Below, piece after piece: positions 1 to 8,784 of a stretch of 34,844 bases of DNA (positions are counted from its first letter, which is position 1; every line of letters starts with the position of its first letter). The position numbers and the translations under genes were made by a program. This DNA comes from Gammaproteobacteria bacterium (GTDB taxonomy: Bacteria; Pseudomonadota; Gammaproteobacteria; Steroidobacterales; Steroidobacteraceae): positions 1 through 34,844 of the forward strand of contig SCUD01000123.1 in the NCBI GenBank assembly GCA_004297335.1. The letters run 5' to 3'. The notes under the pieces are model-generated. The model did not search any database. It was not told the DNA's origin and saw only the letters and a program-made list of their open reading frames with translations.

Positions 1-3000
1 ATCACCGTCACCAATGACGAGCCGAACTCCTTCGCTGCGGAGCTGAAAGGCATCAGCCTGGCACTGTCGAACGACACCCAGCAGAAGTACCAGCTCTACA
101 TCCGCAACCCGATCGACGTCATTGTGCTGCCGGACCTGAGCTACGCCTTCGTCGCCGACTGGAACGTGCCGCTGACGGTGGCCTCCAATGACCCGCTGGC
201 GATGATCGAGTACCTGCAGACCCACGAGGCCGGGGCCAAGATCGGCATCATCAAGGACCCGTTCACCCCGGATGCGCAGATCGTCGCGGCGACCACGCCG
301 ATCCCGCTCGGCTTCGCCTCCGAGCTCAGCCTGTCCTCGGACGGACGCAAGCTCTATGCGATGTACCGGCGCGTCGGCGACGTGCTGGTCTTCAATGTCG
401 ACAACCTCAGGATCAAGCTCGGCCAGGTGGACGCGGCGACGCTGAGCGAGTTTCCGATCGACAAGCTCCTGGATGATCCATCGCCGGACAAGCCGATCAA
501 CCTGCCGGGCATCTTCGTGGGTGGCGCGCCGCGCGGCTTGTCGGTCCAGCCGGCGGATCCACTGACCCTGGTCGAGCCGGTCAACGTCAAGTCCGTGCAC
601 TCTCCGGGGGCGACCCTCGAGTTCGAGTGGGAAGTGGACACCGAGCGGCTCGGAACCACCGAATTCCAGGTGCGGGTGTTCCTGAGCGCGCTGCGTCCGG
701 GCGAGGGGCTGTGGCCGGACGATCCGATGAAGCTGCGCGGCTTCACCGAATCCGAGCCGGGCTGGGAGGGTGATGACAACAACCCCAATCGGATCTGGAC
801 CTCGGAGGTGCTGGACGGGGCGACCAGCATCGCGCTGCCCTTCGATCCGCACATCCTGACCGCCGGCCAGCATTACTACTGGGGCGTCGAGCTGATCGCC
901 AACGGCCAGGTGTTCCGCGAGTCAGCCAGCTTCCTCGCCGAGCCGATTGCGACGAACGCACCCTACAACGGTGTCACGCTGATCACGCATGGCTTCGACC
1001 TCTCTGTGACCGAGGGCGACGTTCCGTTCCAGCAGCCAGCACAGTTCATGGCTCTCGCCGCGATGATTGCCGAGGCCTCCGGCGGCGGCGTGGTGCTGTC
1101 CTACAACCGCGTGACGGGTGAGTGGGTGGACCGCAAGACCGGCGCGGTTGGCGCGGCGGCACTGCAGGCCGGCAAGGCGGTCGTGCTGGTGGCCGACTGG
1201 AGCAAGGAATCGGACATCAGCGACAGCGGTTTCTCGGAGGCCGCGGCCGATGCGATGTTCGCCTCGCTGCTGAGCCTGGATCGGGACACCGGCAACAACC
1301 TGTTGAACTCGCCGCTGCACCTGATCGGGCACAGCCGCGGCACCGTCGTCAACAGTGAGATCGTGCAGCGCCTGGGCTGGTGGCTGCCGGAGCTCACGGA
1401 CGTCCACATGACGACGCTGGATCCGCACGACTTCGGCCAGGACTCGCTGGAAGTGCCGATCGAGTCGGCCATTGACTGGGCGCAGTTCGGGATCAATGCG
1501 GCGATCCTCGCGAGTGTGCTGCTCGGGCCGGCCGCGCCAGCCGTCATTGCGAACCTGACCCTGCTCAAGAATGCGCTGGGCGGCATCACGACGCTCGCGG
1601 AGGCCTTTGGTATCGCGCTGGACATTCCGTACGATGATTTCAAGGATCCGGATGTCCAGCGCTGGGAGAACATCGGCTTCCTGGACAACTATTTCCAGAC
1701 CGCAGCGTCGCCCGATTCCTTCACGATGACGCCGAACGGCCGCGACATTGCCAATGCCGACTTCAGCGTCTGGCTGAATCCACTGGGGGGCTTCACCCAG
1801 GATGATTTCCTGGCCTTTGGCCTGGGCGGCCCGCACAGCCGGGTCTGGCAGTGGTATGCGGGTACGGCCGCCACCGACATGCTGCGCTTCGGGGACGACC
1901 CGCTGTTTCGCCGGATCGTGGACGAGGGCATCAGCACGCGGGCGGTTGGTGTTCCGGCGTTCGAATTCAACGCCGTGCCGTGGTACTGGTCCGTGCCGGG
2001 CCGTGCGCCAAGCGATCTGACGTCGACCGAGCCATGGAACCTGGCGGGCGCGATCTGGGAGGGCATCACGACGGGCTGGTACTTCAGTGCGGCCGGTGGC
2101 GGTGTCTCGGAGCGTCCGTCCAGCCAGGTCGAGCCGGTGCCGGTAGCCGAGGACAACACCGAGGTGACCCGGGACGGGGTGGCGGTGCCCAGCGTGTTCA
2201 ACGGCAACTTCGAGTACGGTACCCGCCAGTCGCTGCTGAACCGGCTGCTGCCCGGAGCGGACACGTACCGGTTCCCGCTGTCGTATGAGCTGCCGGGCTG
2301 GTCCTTCCATGGTGGTCAGGGCTTCACGCTGGGTTTCCCGGCGGTCGGCGAGCTCGACATCGCCGGCCTCTTCGTCATGGAGACCAACGTCGGTGCCCTG
2401 GCGAGCGGGGCGCTGCGCATTCTCTGGGAGGCCATTGCCGACGCGACGGTCGGGGCGCTCGCAAACAAAGCCAAGGCAGATTTCGTCGGGGGTGAACCCG
2501 AGGAACCGGATGACGACAGCTCGCCGGGCTACCGGAGCTGGTACGACCAGAACTGGGGACCCACCGGCGTGATGCGCGTGTTGAACGACTACAGCGAGGC
2601 GCTGTGGGAGCTGGTCGCCAAGGTGCTGGAGGAAATGGCCGATGCGGGACTGGGGGCGCTCGACCTCGATGAGGCGATCCAGATCGACGAGGACCACGTC
2701 CATCCGCTGGGCGCCGAGGCCTTCAAGGAGTACATCAGCGCCGGTCTCGGGGAACTGTTCAAGAAGGCCTTCGGCGATGGTTCGAACTACGCCCTGCTGA
2801 TGGGTGCCAGCAGCACGCTGTCGGATGTGATTCAGACCCTCTTCCCGTCTGGTCTCGATGATCTCCTGCAGGGCGTGCTGGACCAGATCGTGCACCTCGA
2901 CACGATCACGCACAATCGGCTGGCCGTGCCCGATGACCAGCCGCAACTGGCCTTCGATGTGATCGCTCCGCTGATGGTGCTGCCGGGCGCGAAGCTCAAG

Positions 3001-6000
3001 GTCCGCTTCCTGGCTACCGACCTGGATCCGACGCTCCAGGACAGCCCGTGGCAGACCGTGGAGCTGGATGTCTCGTTCTTCAGTCGCAAGACCTATTTCG
3101 TGCAGGTACCGGACTCGTTCAAGGGCGCGACCGCGCTGCTGCAATTCTCGTTCGAGGCGATGGACGGCAGCACCAAGGTCTCCTTCGACGAGAACGACGC
3201 GCTGTTCGTCGACCAGATCCCGCTGCTCGGGCAACTCTTCTTTCTCGATAACATCCGCTTCTCGCAGGGCCTCGAGGCCACGATCACGAGCCCGGTGCCA
3301 GAGGACAACCGGGCCACGCTGGCCGTGGAGTTCAGTCCCTTCGACGTGCAGCGGGAGTCGCACATCACGATCGACTGGGGCGATGGCTCGGCGATCGAGA
3401 ACCGCACGCTCGCGCCCGGTGCCGGCTCGGTCTCGCTGACCCACGACTACCCGGACGACGACCCCAGTGGTACGCCAGCCGATCGCAAGCGTGTCGTTGT
3501 CACCAGCGACAACGCCCTCGGTGCCAGTACCGCGACCGTCTGGGTCGACGTCCTGAACACCGCGCCCGCCATCGTGCAGCTCGAACTCGACTCGATCGAG
3601 GTCGAGGAGGGCGAGGAGCTGCGGCTGGTCGGCACCTTTGTCGACTCCGGCCTTATCGATACCTACACGCTGACGATCGACTGGGGTGACGGCCGGACGC
3701 CCACCGAGGACCAGGACGTCATGCAGACCGCGCCGGATGGCGATGGCACCTTCACGCGCTTCTACCGCTATGAGGACGACAACCCGACGCTGACCTCCCA
3801 GGACAGCTATACGATCACGGTCACGCTCGAAGACGACGACACCGGCAAGGACACCCGGACGATCAACGTGCTGGTGAAGAACGTCGCCCCGGTGATCGAG
3901 GAGGCGACGCTCGATGTCAGCCGGGTCGCCGAGGGCGAGGCGGCCGAGCTGACCGTCCGCTACTCCGACCGCGGCGTCACCGACGTGCTGACGATGTACG
4001 TGGACTGGCCGGACGGCGAGACAACCGTGCACACGCTGGCGATGGACCCGGACGGGGTGGGATCCATCACGGTCCCGCACCTGCTGGAGGATGACGATCC
4101 GACCGGCACGCCCGAGGATTTCGGCCAGGTGCATATCCGGATCGAGGACGACGACGGCGGCTCGGTCGCGCAGGATGTCGCGCTGACGGTCGAGAACGTG
4201 GCGCCGACAGTGACGGCGGTTATGCTGACGCCGGTCGTCAACGAGGGCGACAGCGCCGAGCTGCAGGTGGACATCGACGATCCCGGCGTCGACGACACCT
4301 GGAACGTGTTCGTCGACTGGGGCGACGGTGGCCCCGAGGAAATGTTCGTCGGCACCCGTGGCAGCCAGAGCTTCGCGCACGGGTACGCTGACGACGACCC
4401 GACCGGCACGCCGGCCGACTCGTACAACGTCACGGTCCGCGTCGAGGACGACGACACCGGCGATGCGACGGCGAGCGCGGTGGTCACGGTGCAGAACGCC
4501 GCGCCGACCGCAACCATTGCCCGGGACATGGCGGTCGGGCTGCTGGAGGAGTTCCAGTTGACCGGCTACCTCGAGGACCCGGGGCTGCTGGACACACACG
4601 ATTGGCACTGGCTGATCGCCGATGCGAACGATGTCGTCATCGCCTCGTCCAGCGACGAGGAACCGAGCTTCCAGCTCACTGTCGAGGGCCAGTACACGGC
4701 GAGCCTCGTCATCACCGATGACGATGGCGGGACCTCCGTGGCCGATACGTCGATCATCCTGGTCGGCACTGGAGTGAGCTGGAGCATCGCCGCGGCGCCC
4801 GAGACGAACGTCGAGGGTGATACGGTCACGCTGGAGGTCGAGGTCGTCGGCGTCAGCACGGATGACGAGTACACGCTCGACATCGACTTCGGCGACGGCA
4901 CCGTGCTGAGCGACGTCGCCGTACCGTCGTCTGGTGGCAGCGGCGTCACGACGCTGGACTTCGACCATGCGTATGCCGACGATCAAGCGCCGGGCCTCGC
5001 CGACGAATACGAGATCAGCGTCCGGCTGGTGTTCCATTCGGACCCGTATTCGGCCGAGGTCGGCACGAAGTCAGTGTTGGTCGAGGTGGGCAACGCCGAT
5101 CCGGTGGTCTCGATCGCGGTGACGCCGCCCACCGTCGCCGGTGGCGCGCATCAGCTCGACGGCTCGTTCACGGATCCGGGCACGGGCGACACGCACACAC
5201 TGGTCTGGGATCTTGGCGACGGCACGCTGCTGACCGGTTCGGCGATCGTCAACCACGTGTTCGCCCAGCCGGCAATGGTGACGCTGCGGGTGACCGACGA
5301 CGATGGGGGCATCGGCCTCGCCAGCGTGTTCGTGCCGGTGCCGCTCGCGGCCGGCAGTGAGGGCCCGGGCGCTGATGCGCTGGCGCCCGGCCAGATCGCG
5401 CCGCTCGCCACGCAGGCGGCCTCGCTGTGGCTGGAGGCGGGGGCGGACATTGCGCCGCTCGCCGGGATCGTGTTCGAAGTCGTGGACCTGCCGGGCGCGT
5501 TGCTGGCGCTGGTCTCCGTCGAGGGCACGACCACGCACCTGACGCTCGACCTCGACGCGGCCGGGCACGGCTGGTTTGTCGATTCGACGCCGGTGTTCAG
5601 CGAGGAATTCGCGACGGTGCTGTCGGCCGAGGCCCGCTACGCGGCTACCGGTACGGCCGCCGGACGCATGGACCTGCTGACCGTGCTGAGCCACGAGTTC
5701 GGCCACGTGCTCGGCCTCGCGCACGTCGATTCCCTGATCAGCACGCAGAGCGTGATGGGTGAGTCGCTGCCGCTCGGCATGCGGAGGCAGCCCGTCACCG
5801 TGGACCTGACCCGCGCGCTCGGTGGCCTGCTGATCAATGGCAGTTTTTCGATCGCCGACCCGGCGTTTTACGAATATGGCTGGCAGACGGGTGGCTCGGC
5901 GTCGATCAGCAGTGGCGCCGGGGTTCTGGCCGAGGACTCGCTGCACACCTCGCGCCTGACGCAGGAATTCAAGCTGCCGCCCGGCGCGACGAGCATGCGG

Positions 6001-8784
6001 TTCACGATCACCGGAGGAGCGATGTCCGGCGTGACCGGCGTGCCGCCGGATGCCTTCGAGGTCGCCCTGCTCGACCCGGATACAATGCAGCCCCTCTCCG
6101 GGACGATCGCGCTCGATGGGTCGGACGCTTTCCTCAACCTGCAGTCGACCGGCGCGCTCTATCGCACGGCAGCGGTGACCGTCACCGATCTGCAGGGCAA
6201 CGCGCTGTCAGTCATCGATTTCAGCCAGCCGGTCGTCGTCACGCTGGATCTCAGCGGCATTGCGTCGGGCGCGCGCGCAGCGCTTTACTTCGACCTGCTC
6301 GGCTTCGGGGCACTCGACAGCAGCGTGCAGATCGACGACGTGCGCTTCGTCGGTGCGGATACAGTCAACGCGGCGCCGGTGGCGCGAGATGATTCGGCGA
6401 CGGTCGCCGAGGACGGCTCGCTGCTCCTCGATCCGCTCGCGAACGACAGCGATCCGGACGGGGACTTCATCAGTGTTGTCGAGGTCGGTGCGGCAAGCCA
6501 CGGCACGGTCACGATTGAGGCCGGCCAGGTCCGCTATGTGCCGGCGGCGGACTACTTCGGCGCCGACTCCTTCAGCTACACGATCGCGGACTCGGCCGGC
6601 CAGGTCGCAGGCGCCACCGTGTCGCTCATCGTCGAGCCAGTCAACGACGCACCGGAACTTGCGTCGATTCCCGACTACACGCTGGTCGAGGGCGTTGCCT
6701 TCGCGGTCACGGTGGCGGCGACCGATCCCGAGGGTGATGAGTTGTCCTTCCGGCTCGACCAGGCGCCGGAGGGCGCGACGATCGACGCGGGGACCGGTGA
6801 GGTTCACTGGACAGCGGCCGGCGCGGGCACGAGCGTCAGCTTCACGGTGACCGTGGACGACGGCCAGGCGCAGGCAAGCCGCAGCTTTGCGGTCGAGGTC
6901 CTCGCACCGGGCGGAGCGAACCTGCCGCCGGTCGCCGCCGCCGACAGCGCGACGATGAGCAGTGGGTATTCGCTGCTGGTCGACGTGCTGGCCAACGACC
7001 TGGATCCCGAGGGCGGGGCGCTGCAGCTCGTCGCGGTCACGCAGCCGGGCCACGGCACGACGGTGATCGAGGCCGGCCAGGTCCGCTACCGGCCGGAGGC
7101 CGGGTTCACCGGCAGCGACAGCTTCAGCTATACCGTGGCGGACAGCGAGGGCGCGGAAGGCACGGCCCTGGTGACGGTCGCAGTGCAGGTTGTCGTGCCG
7201 CCGAACCTGCCACCGATGGCGGCGGACGATGCCGTGGAGCTTGCCGAGGACGACAGCCTCCTGATCGACGTGCTGGCCAATGACAGTGATCCGGACGGCG
7301 ACGCGCTGGCGATCCTCGGTGTCTCGGCGGCGCTGCACGGCGCCTCCAGTGTCGAGGAGGGCCGGATCCGCTACACGCCGTCGCCCGATTACCATGGCAG
7401 CGAGGAACTCGTGGTCCTGATCGGCGATGGACGCGGCGGCGAGGCGACCGCGCGCGTCCTGGTCACGGTAATGCCGGTCAACGATGCACCGGTGGCGGCT
7501 GCTGACCTCGCGAATGTCGCCGAGGACGGCTCGGTGCTGATCGACGTGCTCGCGAACGATGGCGATGTCGATGGCGACGCGCTGACGCTCGCGGCGGTCG
7601 GCGCGCCGGCGCATGGCACGGCGGTCATCGAGGACGGCCGCATCCGCTACACGCCGGCCGCGGACTACCACGGTGCGGACAGCTTCAGCTATGAGATCCG
7701 CGACCCCGGCGGGCTGTCGGCGAGCGCGACCGTCAGTGTCACGGTGAGTGCCGTCAACGACGCGCCAACGCTCGCGCCAGTCGCCGATGCGAGGCTGTCG
7801 AGCGGCGAGCTGTTCTCGCTGCAGCTGCAGGGCAGCGATGCGGATGGTGATGTGCTCAGCTGGCAGCTGCTCTCCGGCCCCGAGGGCGCCGCGCTCGATG
7901 CCAGCGGTCTGCTGACCTGGACCGTAGCCGGGCCCGGCACCGATGTTCAGTTCGTCGTCGCGGTCCGCGATGCGCAGGGTGCCGAGGCGTCCCGTGGCTT
8001 TGTGATCACCGTGCGGCCGCTACCGGTAGAGGCGCCGCTGGCGGCGCCGAGGCCGAATGAGTTCAGCTTCATGCCGCAGCCGGTCGAGGCCCCGGTGCTG
8101 CGGTTCGGCTATGGGTTCCAGGCCCTGGCGGGCGCGCCGGGTCCGGCGATGCCGCAGGTGCTGGACGAGGGCGCTGGACGGATCGTGAGGAAGGTGCGGC
8201 TGGAACCGGGAGCCGAGCCGATCAGGGTGCACCAGCCAGCGGGGCGGGATCCGCGCCTGGTGCTGAGGGTGGAGCGGTTCCAGCCGACCGCGGACGGCTT
8301 CGCGGTCCGGTTCAGCGAGCGGGTCCTGGCACTGGTACTGGAGGCTGGCCGGGATGGCACGCAGGCCGGGGCGCCGGAGGTGCTGGTGCTGGGTCCGGAC
8401 GGCCGACCGGTGGTGGGCTCGATCCTGATGGATGCGGACGGGCGGGGCTTCCGCTTCGTGGCGGCCGGTGGCCGGCTGGCGGCCGGGGCCTACCAGGTGG
8501 TGCTGAGGAGCGGGCTGGACGGGTTCTACAGCTTCTTCGGCCTGCTGGATGGGGATGGCGATGGCGTACCCGGCGGGGACTACCGGCAGGGCTTCGAGAT
8601 CGAACCGGAGGCGAGGGCGGCCCAGGCTGGTGCGGCCGAGGCTCCGGCCATCGACTTCGGGCGCAGTTTTTCCGGGTTTGCGCTGGTGGGGACGCTGGCG
8701 TTCGGGGCGGTGGCGCGAAGCGTTGCGCCACGCGATGAGGAACCGCCCCCTCTGAACACCTCGTTGCGGATCCGGCTGCAATAA
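1..8784 (+). CDS. Giant multidomain secreted/surface protein (5'-partial): hydrolase, PKD repeats, matrixin-type protease motif, cadherin-like repeats
   Basis: The frame is open from base 1, so the N-terminus lies outside the window; 2927 residues are visible (numbered here from base 1). In order: a beta-propeller-like end (SSDGRKLYAMYRRVGDVLVF), an Fn3-like stretch, and an alpha/beta-hydrolase region with HG near 330, GHSRG with Ser445, LDPHD with Asp474 and GGPH with His612, a plausible complete triad. About seven PKD-like units follow (D-W/F-G-D-G signatures, about 1110-1780), then HEFGHVLGLAH at 1898-1908, the HExxHxxGxxH zinc motif of matrixin-type proteases. Next come a jelly-roll-like region, four cadherin-like units and two Ig-like units (about 2123-2672), and a C-terminal domain with an Asp/Gly-rich DGDGDGVPGGD loop. 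I see no RTX nonapeptides, LPXTG or PEP-CTERM signal. The stop overlaps the next start (TAATG). It is the probable cargo of the export genes that follow. Whether the hydrolase and protease are active is unknown. Confidence 0.9.
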   Translation: MTVTNDEPNSFAAELKGISLALSNDTQQKYQLYIRNPIDVIVLPDLSYAFVADWNVPLTVASNDPLAMIEYLQTHEAGAKIGIIKDPFTPDAQIVAATTPIPLGFASELSLSSDGRKLYAMYRRVGDVLVFNVDNLRIKLGQVDAATLSEFPIDKLLDDPSPDKPINLPGIFVGGAPRGLSVQPADPLTLVEPVNVKSVHSPGATLEFEWEVDTERLGTTEFQVRVFLSALRPGEGLWPDDPMKLRGFTESEPGWEGDDNNPNRIWTSEVLDGATSIALPFDPHILTAGQHYYWGVELIANGQVFRESASFLAEPIATNAPYNGVTLITHGFDLSVTEGDVPFQQPAQFMALAAMIAEASGGGVVLSYNRVTGEWVDRKTGAVGAAALQAGKAVVLVADWSKESDISDSGFSEAAADAMFASLLSLDRDTGNNLLNSPLHLIGHSRGTVVNSEIVQRLGWWLPELTDVHMTTLDPHDFGQDSLEVPIESAIDWAQFGINAAILASVLLGPAAPAVIANLTLLKNALGGITTLAEAFGIALDIPYDDFKDPDVQRWENIGFLDNYFQTAASPDSFTMTPNGRDIANADFSVWLNPLGGFTQDDFLAFGLGGPHSRVWQWYAGTAATDMLRFGDDPLFRRIVDEGISTRAVGVPAFEFNAVPWYWSVPGRAPSDLTSTEPWNLAGAIWEGITTGWYFSAAGGGVSERPSSQVEPVPVAEDNTEVTRDGVAVPSVFNGNFEYGTRQSLLNRLLPGADTYRFPLSYELPGWSFHGGQGFTLGFPAVGELDIAGLFVMETNVGALASGALRILWEAIADATVGALANKAKADFVGGEPEEPDDDSSPGYRSWYDQNWGPTGVMRVLNDYSEALWELVAKVLEEMADAGLGALDLDEAIQIDEDHVHPLGAEAFKEYISAGLGELFKKAFGDGSNYALLMGASSTLSDVIQTLFPSGLDDLLQGVLDQIVHLDTITHNRLAVPDDQPQLAFDVIAPLMVLPGAKLKVRFLATDLDPTLQDSPWQTVELDVSFFSRKTYFVQVPDSFKGATALLQFSFEAMDGSTKVSFDENDALFVDQIPLLGQLFFLDNIRFSQGLEATITSPVPEDNRATLAVEFSPFDVQRESHITIDWGDGSAIENRTLAPGAGSVSLTHDYPDDDPSGTPADRKRVVVTSDNALGASTATVWVDVLNTAPAIVQLELDSIEVEEGEELRLVGTFVDSGLIDTYTLTIDWGDGRTPTEDQDVMQTAPDGDGTFTRFYRYEDDNPTLTSQDSYTITVTLEDDDTGKDTRTINVLVKNVAPVIEEATLDVSRVAEGEAAELTVRYSDRGVTDVLTMYVDWPDGETTVHTLAMDPDGVGSITVPHLLEDDDPTGTPEDFGQVHIRIEDDDGGSVAQDVALTVENVAPTVTAVMLTPVVNEGDSAELQVDIDDPGVDDTWNVFVDWGDGGPEEMFVGTRGSQSFAHGYADDDPTGTPADSYNVTVRVEDDDTGDATASAVVTVQNAAPTATIARDMAVGLLEEFQLTGYLEDPGLLDTHDWHWLIADANDVVIASSSDEEPSFQLTVEGQYTASLVITDDDGGTSVADTSIILVGTGVSWSIAAAPETNVEGDTVTLEVEVVGVSTDDEYTLDIDFGDGTVLSDVAVPSSGGSGVTTLDFDHAYADDQAPGLADEYEISVRLVFHSDPYSAEVGTKSVLVEVGNADPVVSIAVTPPTVAGGAHQLDGSFTDPGTGDTHTLVWDLGDGTLLTGSAIVNHVFAQPAMVTLRVTDDDGGIGLASVFVPVPLAAGSEGPGADALAPGQIAPLATQAASLWLEAGADIAPLAGIVFEVVDLPGALLALVSVEGTTTHLTLDLDAAGHGWFVDSTPVFSEEFATVLSAEARYAATGTAAGRMDLLTVLSHEFGHVLGLAHVDSLISTQSVMGESLPLGMRRQPVTVDLTRALGGLLINGSFSIADPAFYEYGWQTGGSASISSGAGVLAEDSLHTSRLTQEFKLPPGATSMRFTITGGAMSGVTGVPPDAFEVALLDPDTMQPLSGTIALDGSDAFLNLQSTGALYRTAAVTVTDLQGNALSVIDFSQPVVVTLDLSGIASGARAALYFDLLGFGALDSSVQIDDVRFVGADTVNAAPVARDDSATVAEDGSLLLDPLANDSDPDGDFISVVEVGAASHGTVTIEAGQVRYVPAADYFGADSFSYTIADSAGQVAGATVSLIVEPVNDAPELASIPDYTLVEGVAFAVTVAATDPEGDELSFRLDQAPEGATIDAGTGEVHWTAAGAGTSVSFTVTVDDGQAQASRSFAVEVLAPGGANLPPVAAADSATMSSGYSLLVDVLANDLDPEGGALQLVAVTQPGHGTTVIEAGQVRYRPEAGFTGSDSFSYTVADSEGAEGTALVTVAVQVVVPPNLPPMAADDAVELAEDDSLLIDVLANDSDPDGDALAILGVSAALHGASSVEEGRIRYTPSPDYHGSEELVVLIGDGRGGEATARVLVTVMPVNDAPVAAADLANVAEDGSVLIDVLANDGDVDGDALTLAAVGAPAHGTAVIEDGRIRYTPAADYHGADSFSYEIRDPGGLSASATVSVTVSAVNDAPTLAPVADARLSSGELFSLQLQGSDADGDVLSWQLLSGPEGAALDASGLLTWTVAGPGTDVQFVVAVRDAQGAEASRGFVITVRPLPVEAPLAAPRPNEFSFMPQPVEAPVLRFGYGFQALAGAPGPAMPQVLDEGAGRIVRKVRLEPGAEPIRVHQPAGRDPRLVLRVERFQPTADGFAVRFSERVLALVLEAGRDGTQAGAPEVLVLGPDGRPVVGSILMDADGRGFRFVAAGGRLAAGAYQVVLRSGLDGFYSFFGLLDGDGDGVPGGDYRQGFEIEPEARAAQAGAAEAPAIDFGRSFSGFALVGTLAFGAVARSVAPRDEEPPPLNTSLRIRLQ
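3289..5340 (+). repeat. Tandem PKD-like domain repeats (about seven units)
   Basis: Within the giant gene, units of roughly 80-100 codons recur. Their signatures are IDWGDG near 3370 and 3678, VDWPDG near 4000, VDWGDG near 4312, a diverged unit near 4600, IDFGDG near 4882 and WDLGDG near 5206. Units 1, 3 and 4 share the acidic linker DDDP(S/T)GTP(A/E)D, and units end in N-x-A-P. This is the PKD (polycystic kidney disease) fold signature, common in extracellular bacterial adhesins and hydrolases as stalk or spacer modules. The DDDPxGTP loop may bind calcium (inference). Confidence 0.8.
6367..8016 (+). repeat. Four cadherin-like tandem repeats with two interspersed Ig-like units
   Basis: Cadherin-like units start at about 6367, 6919, 7204 and 7480. 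Each carries A(D/A)DxAxxAEDGSLL(I/L)DxLANDxDPDGDxL followed by HGxxxIExGxxRYxPxxxYxGxDSFSY. They resemble the VCBS / tandem-95 cadherin-like families of bacterial adhesins. Ig-like units of a second type (DPEGDELSFRLDQAPEGA; DADGDVLSWQLLSGPEGA) lie at about 6655-6906 and 7771-8016. A 20-nt stretch is identical near 6517 and 7070, which suggests fairly recent intragenic duplication or strong codon conservation. Confidence 0.8.

Noticed and set aside
922-5037. A very long open frame (about 4.1 kb) on the minus strand, antisense to the giant gene
   Set aside because: It is a by-product of GC-rich codon bias in the acidic repeat region. The translation is rich in Arg, Val and His with no domain pattern, while the + frame shows clear domains.
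6367-8016. A CRISPR-like or satellite DNA array
   Set aside because: The repeats are protein domain repeats with in-frame divergence and no uniform spacers.
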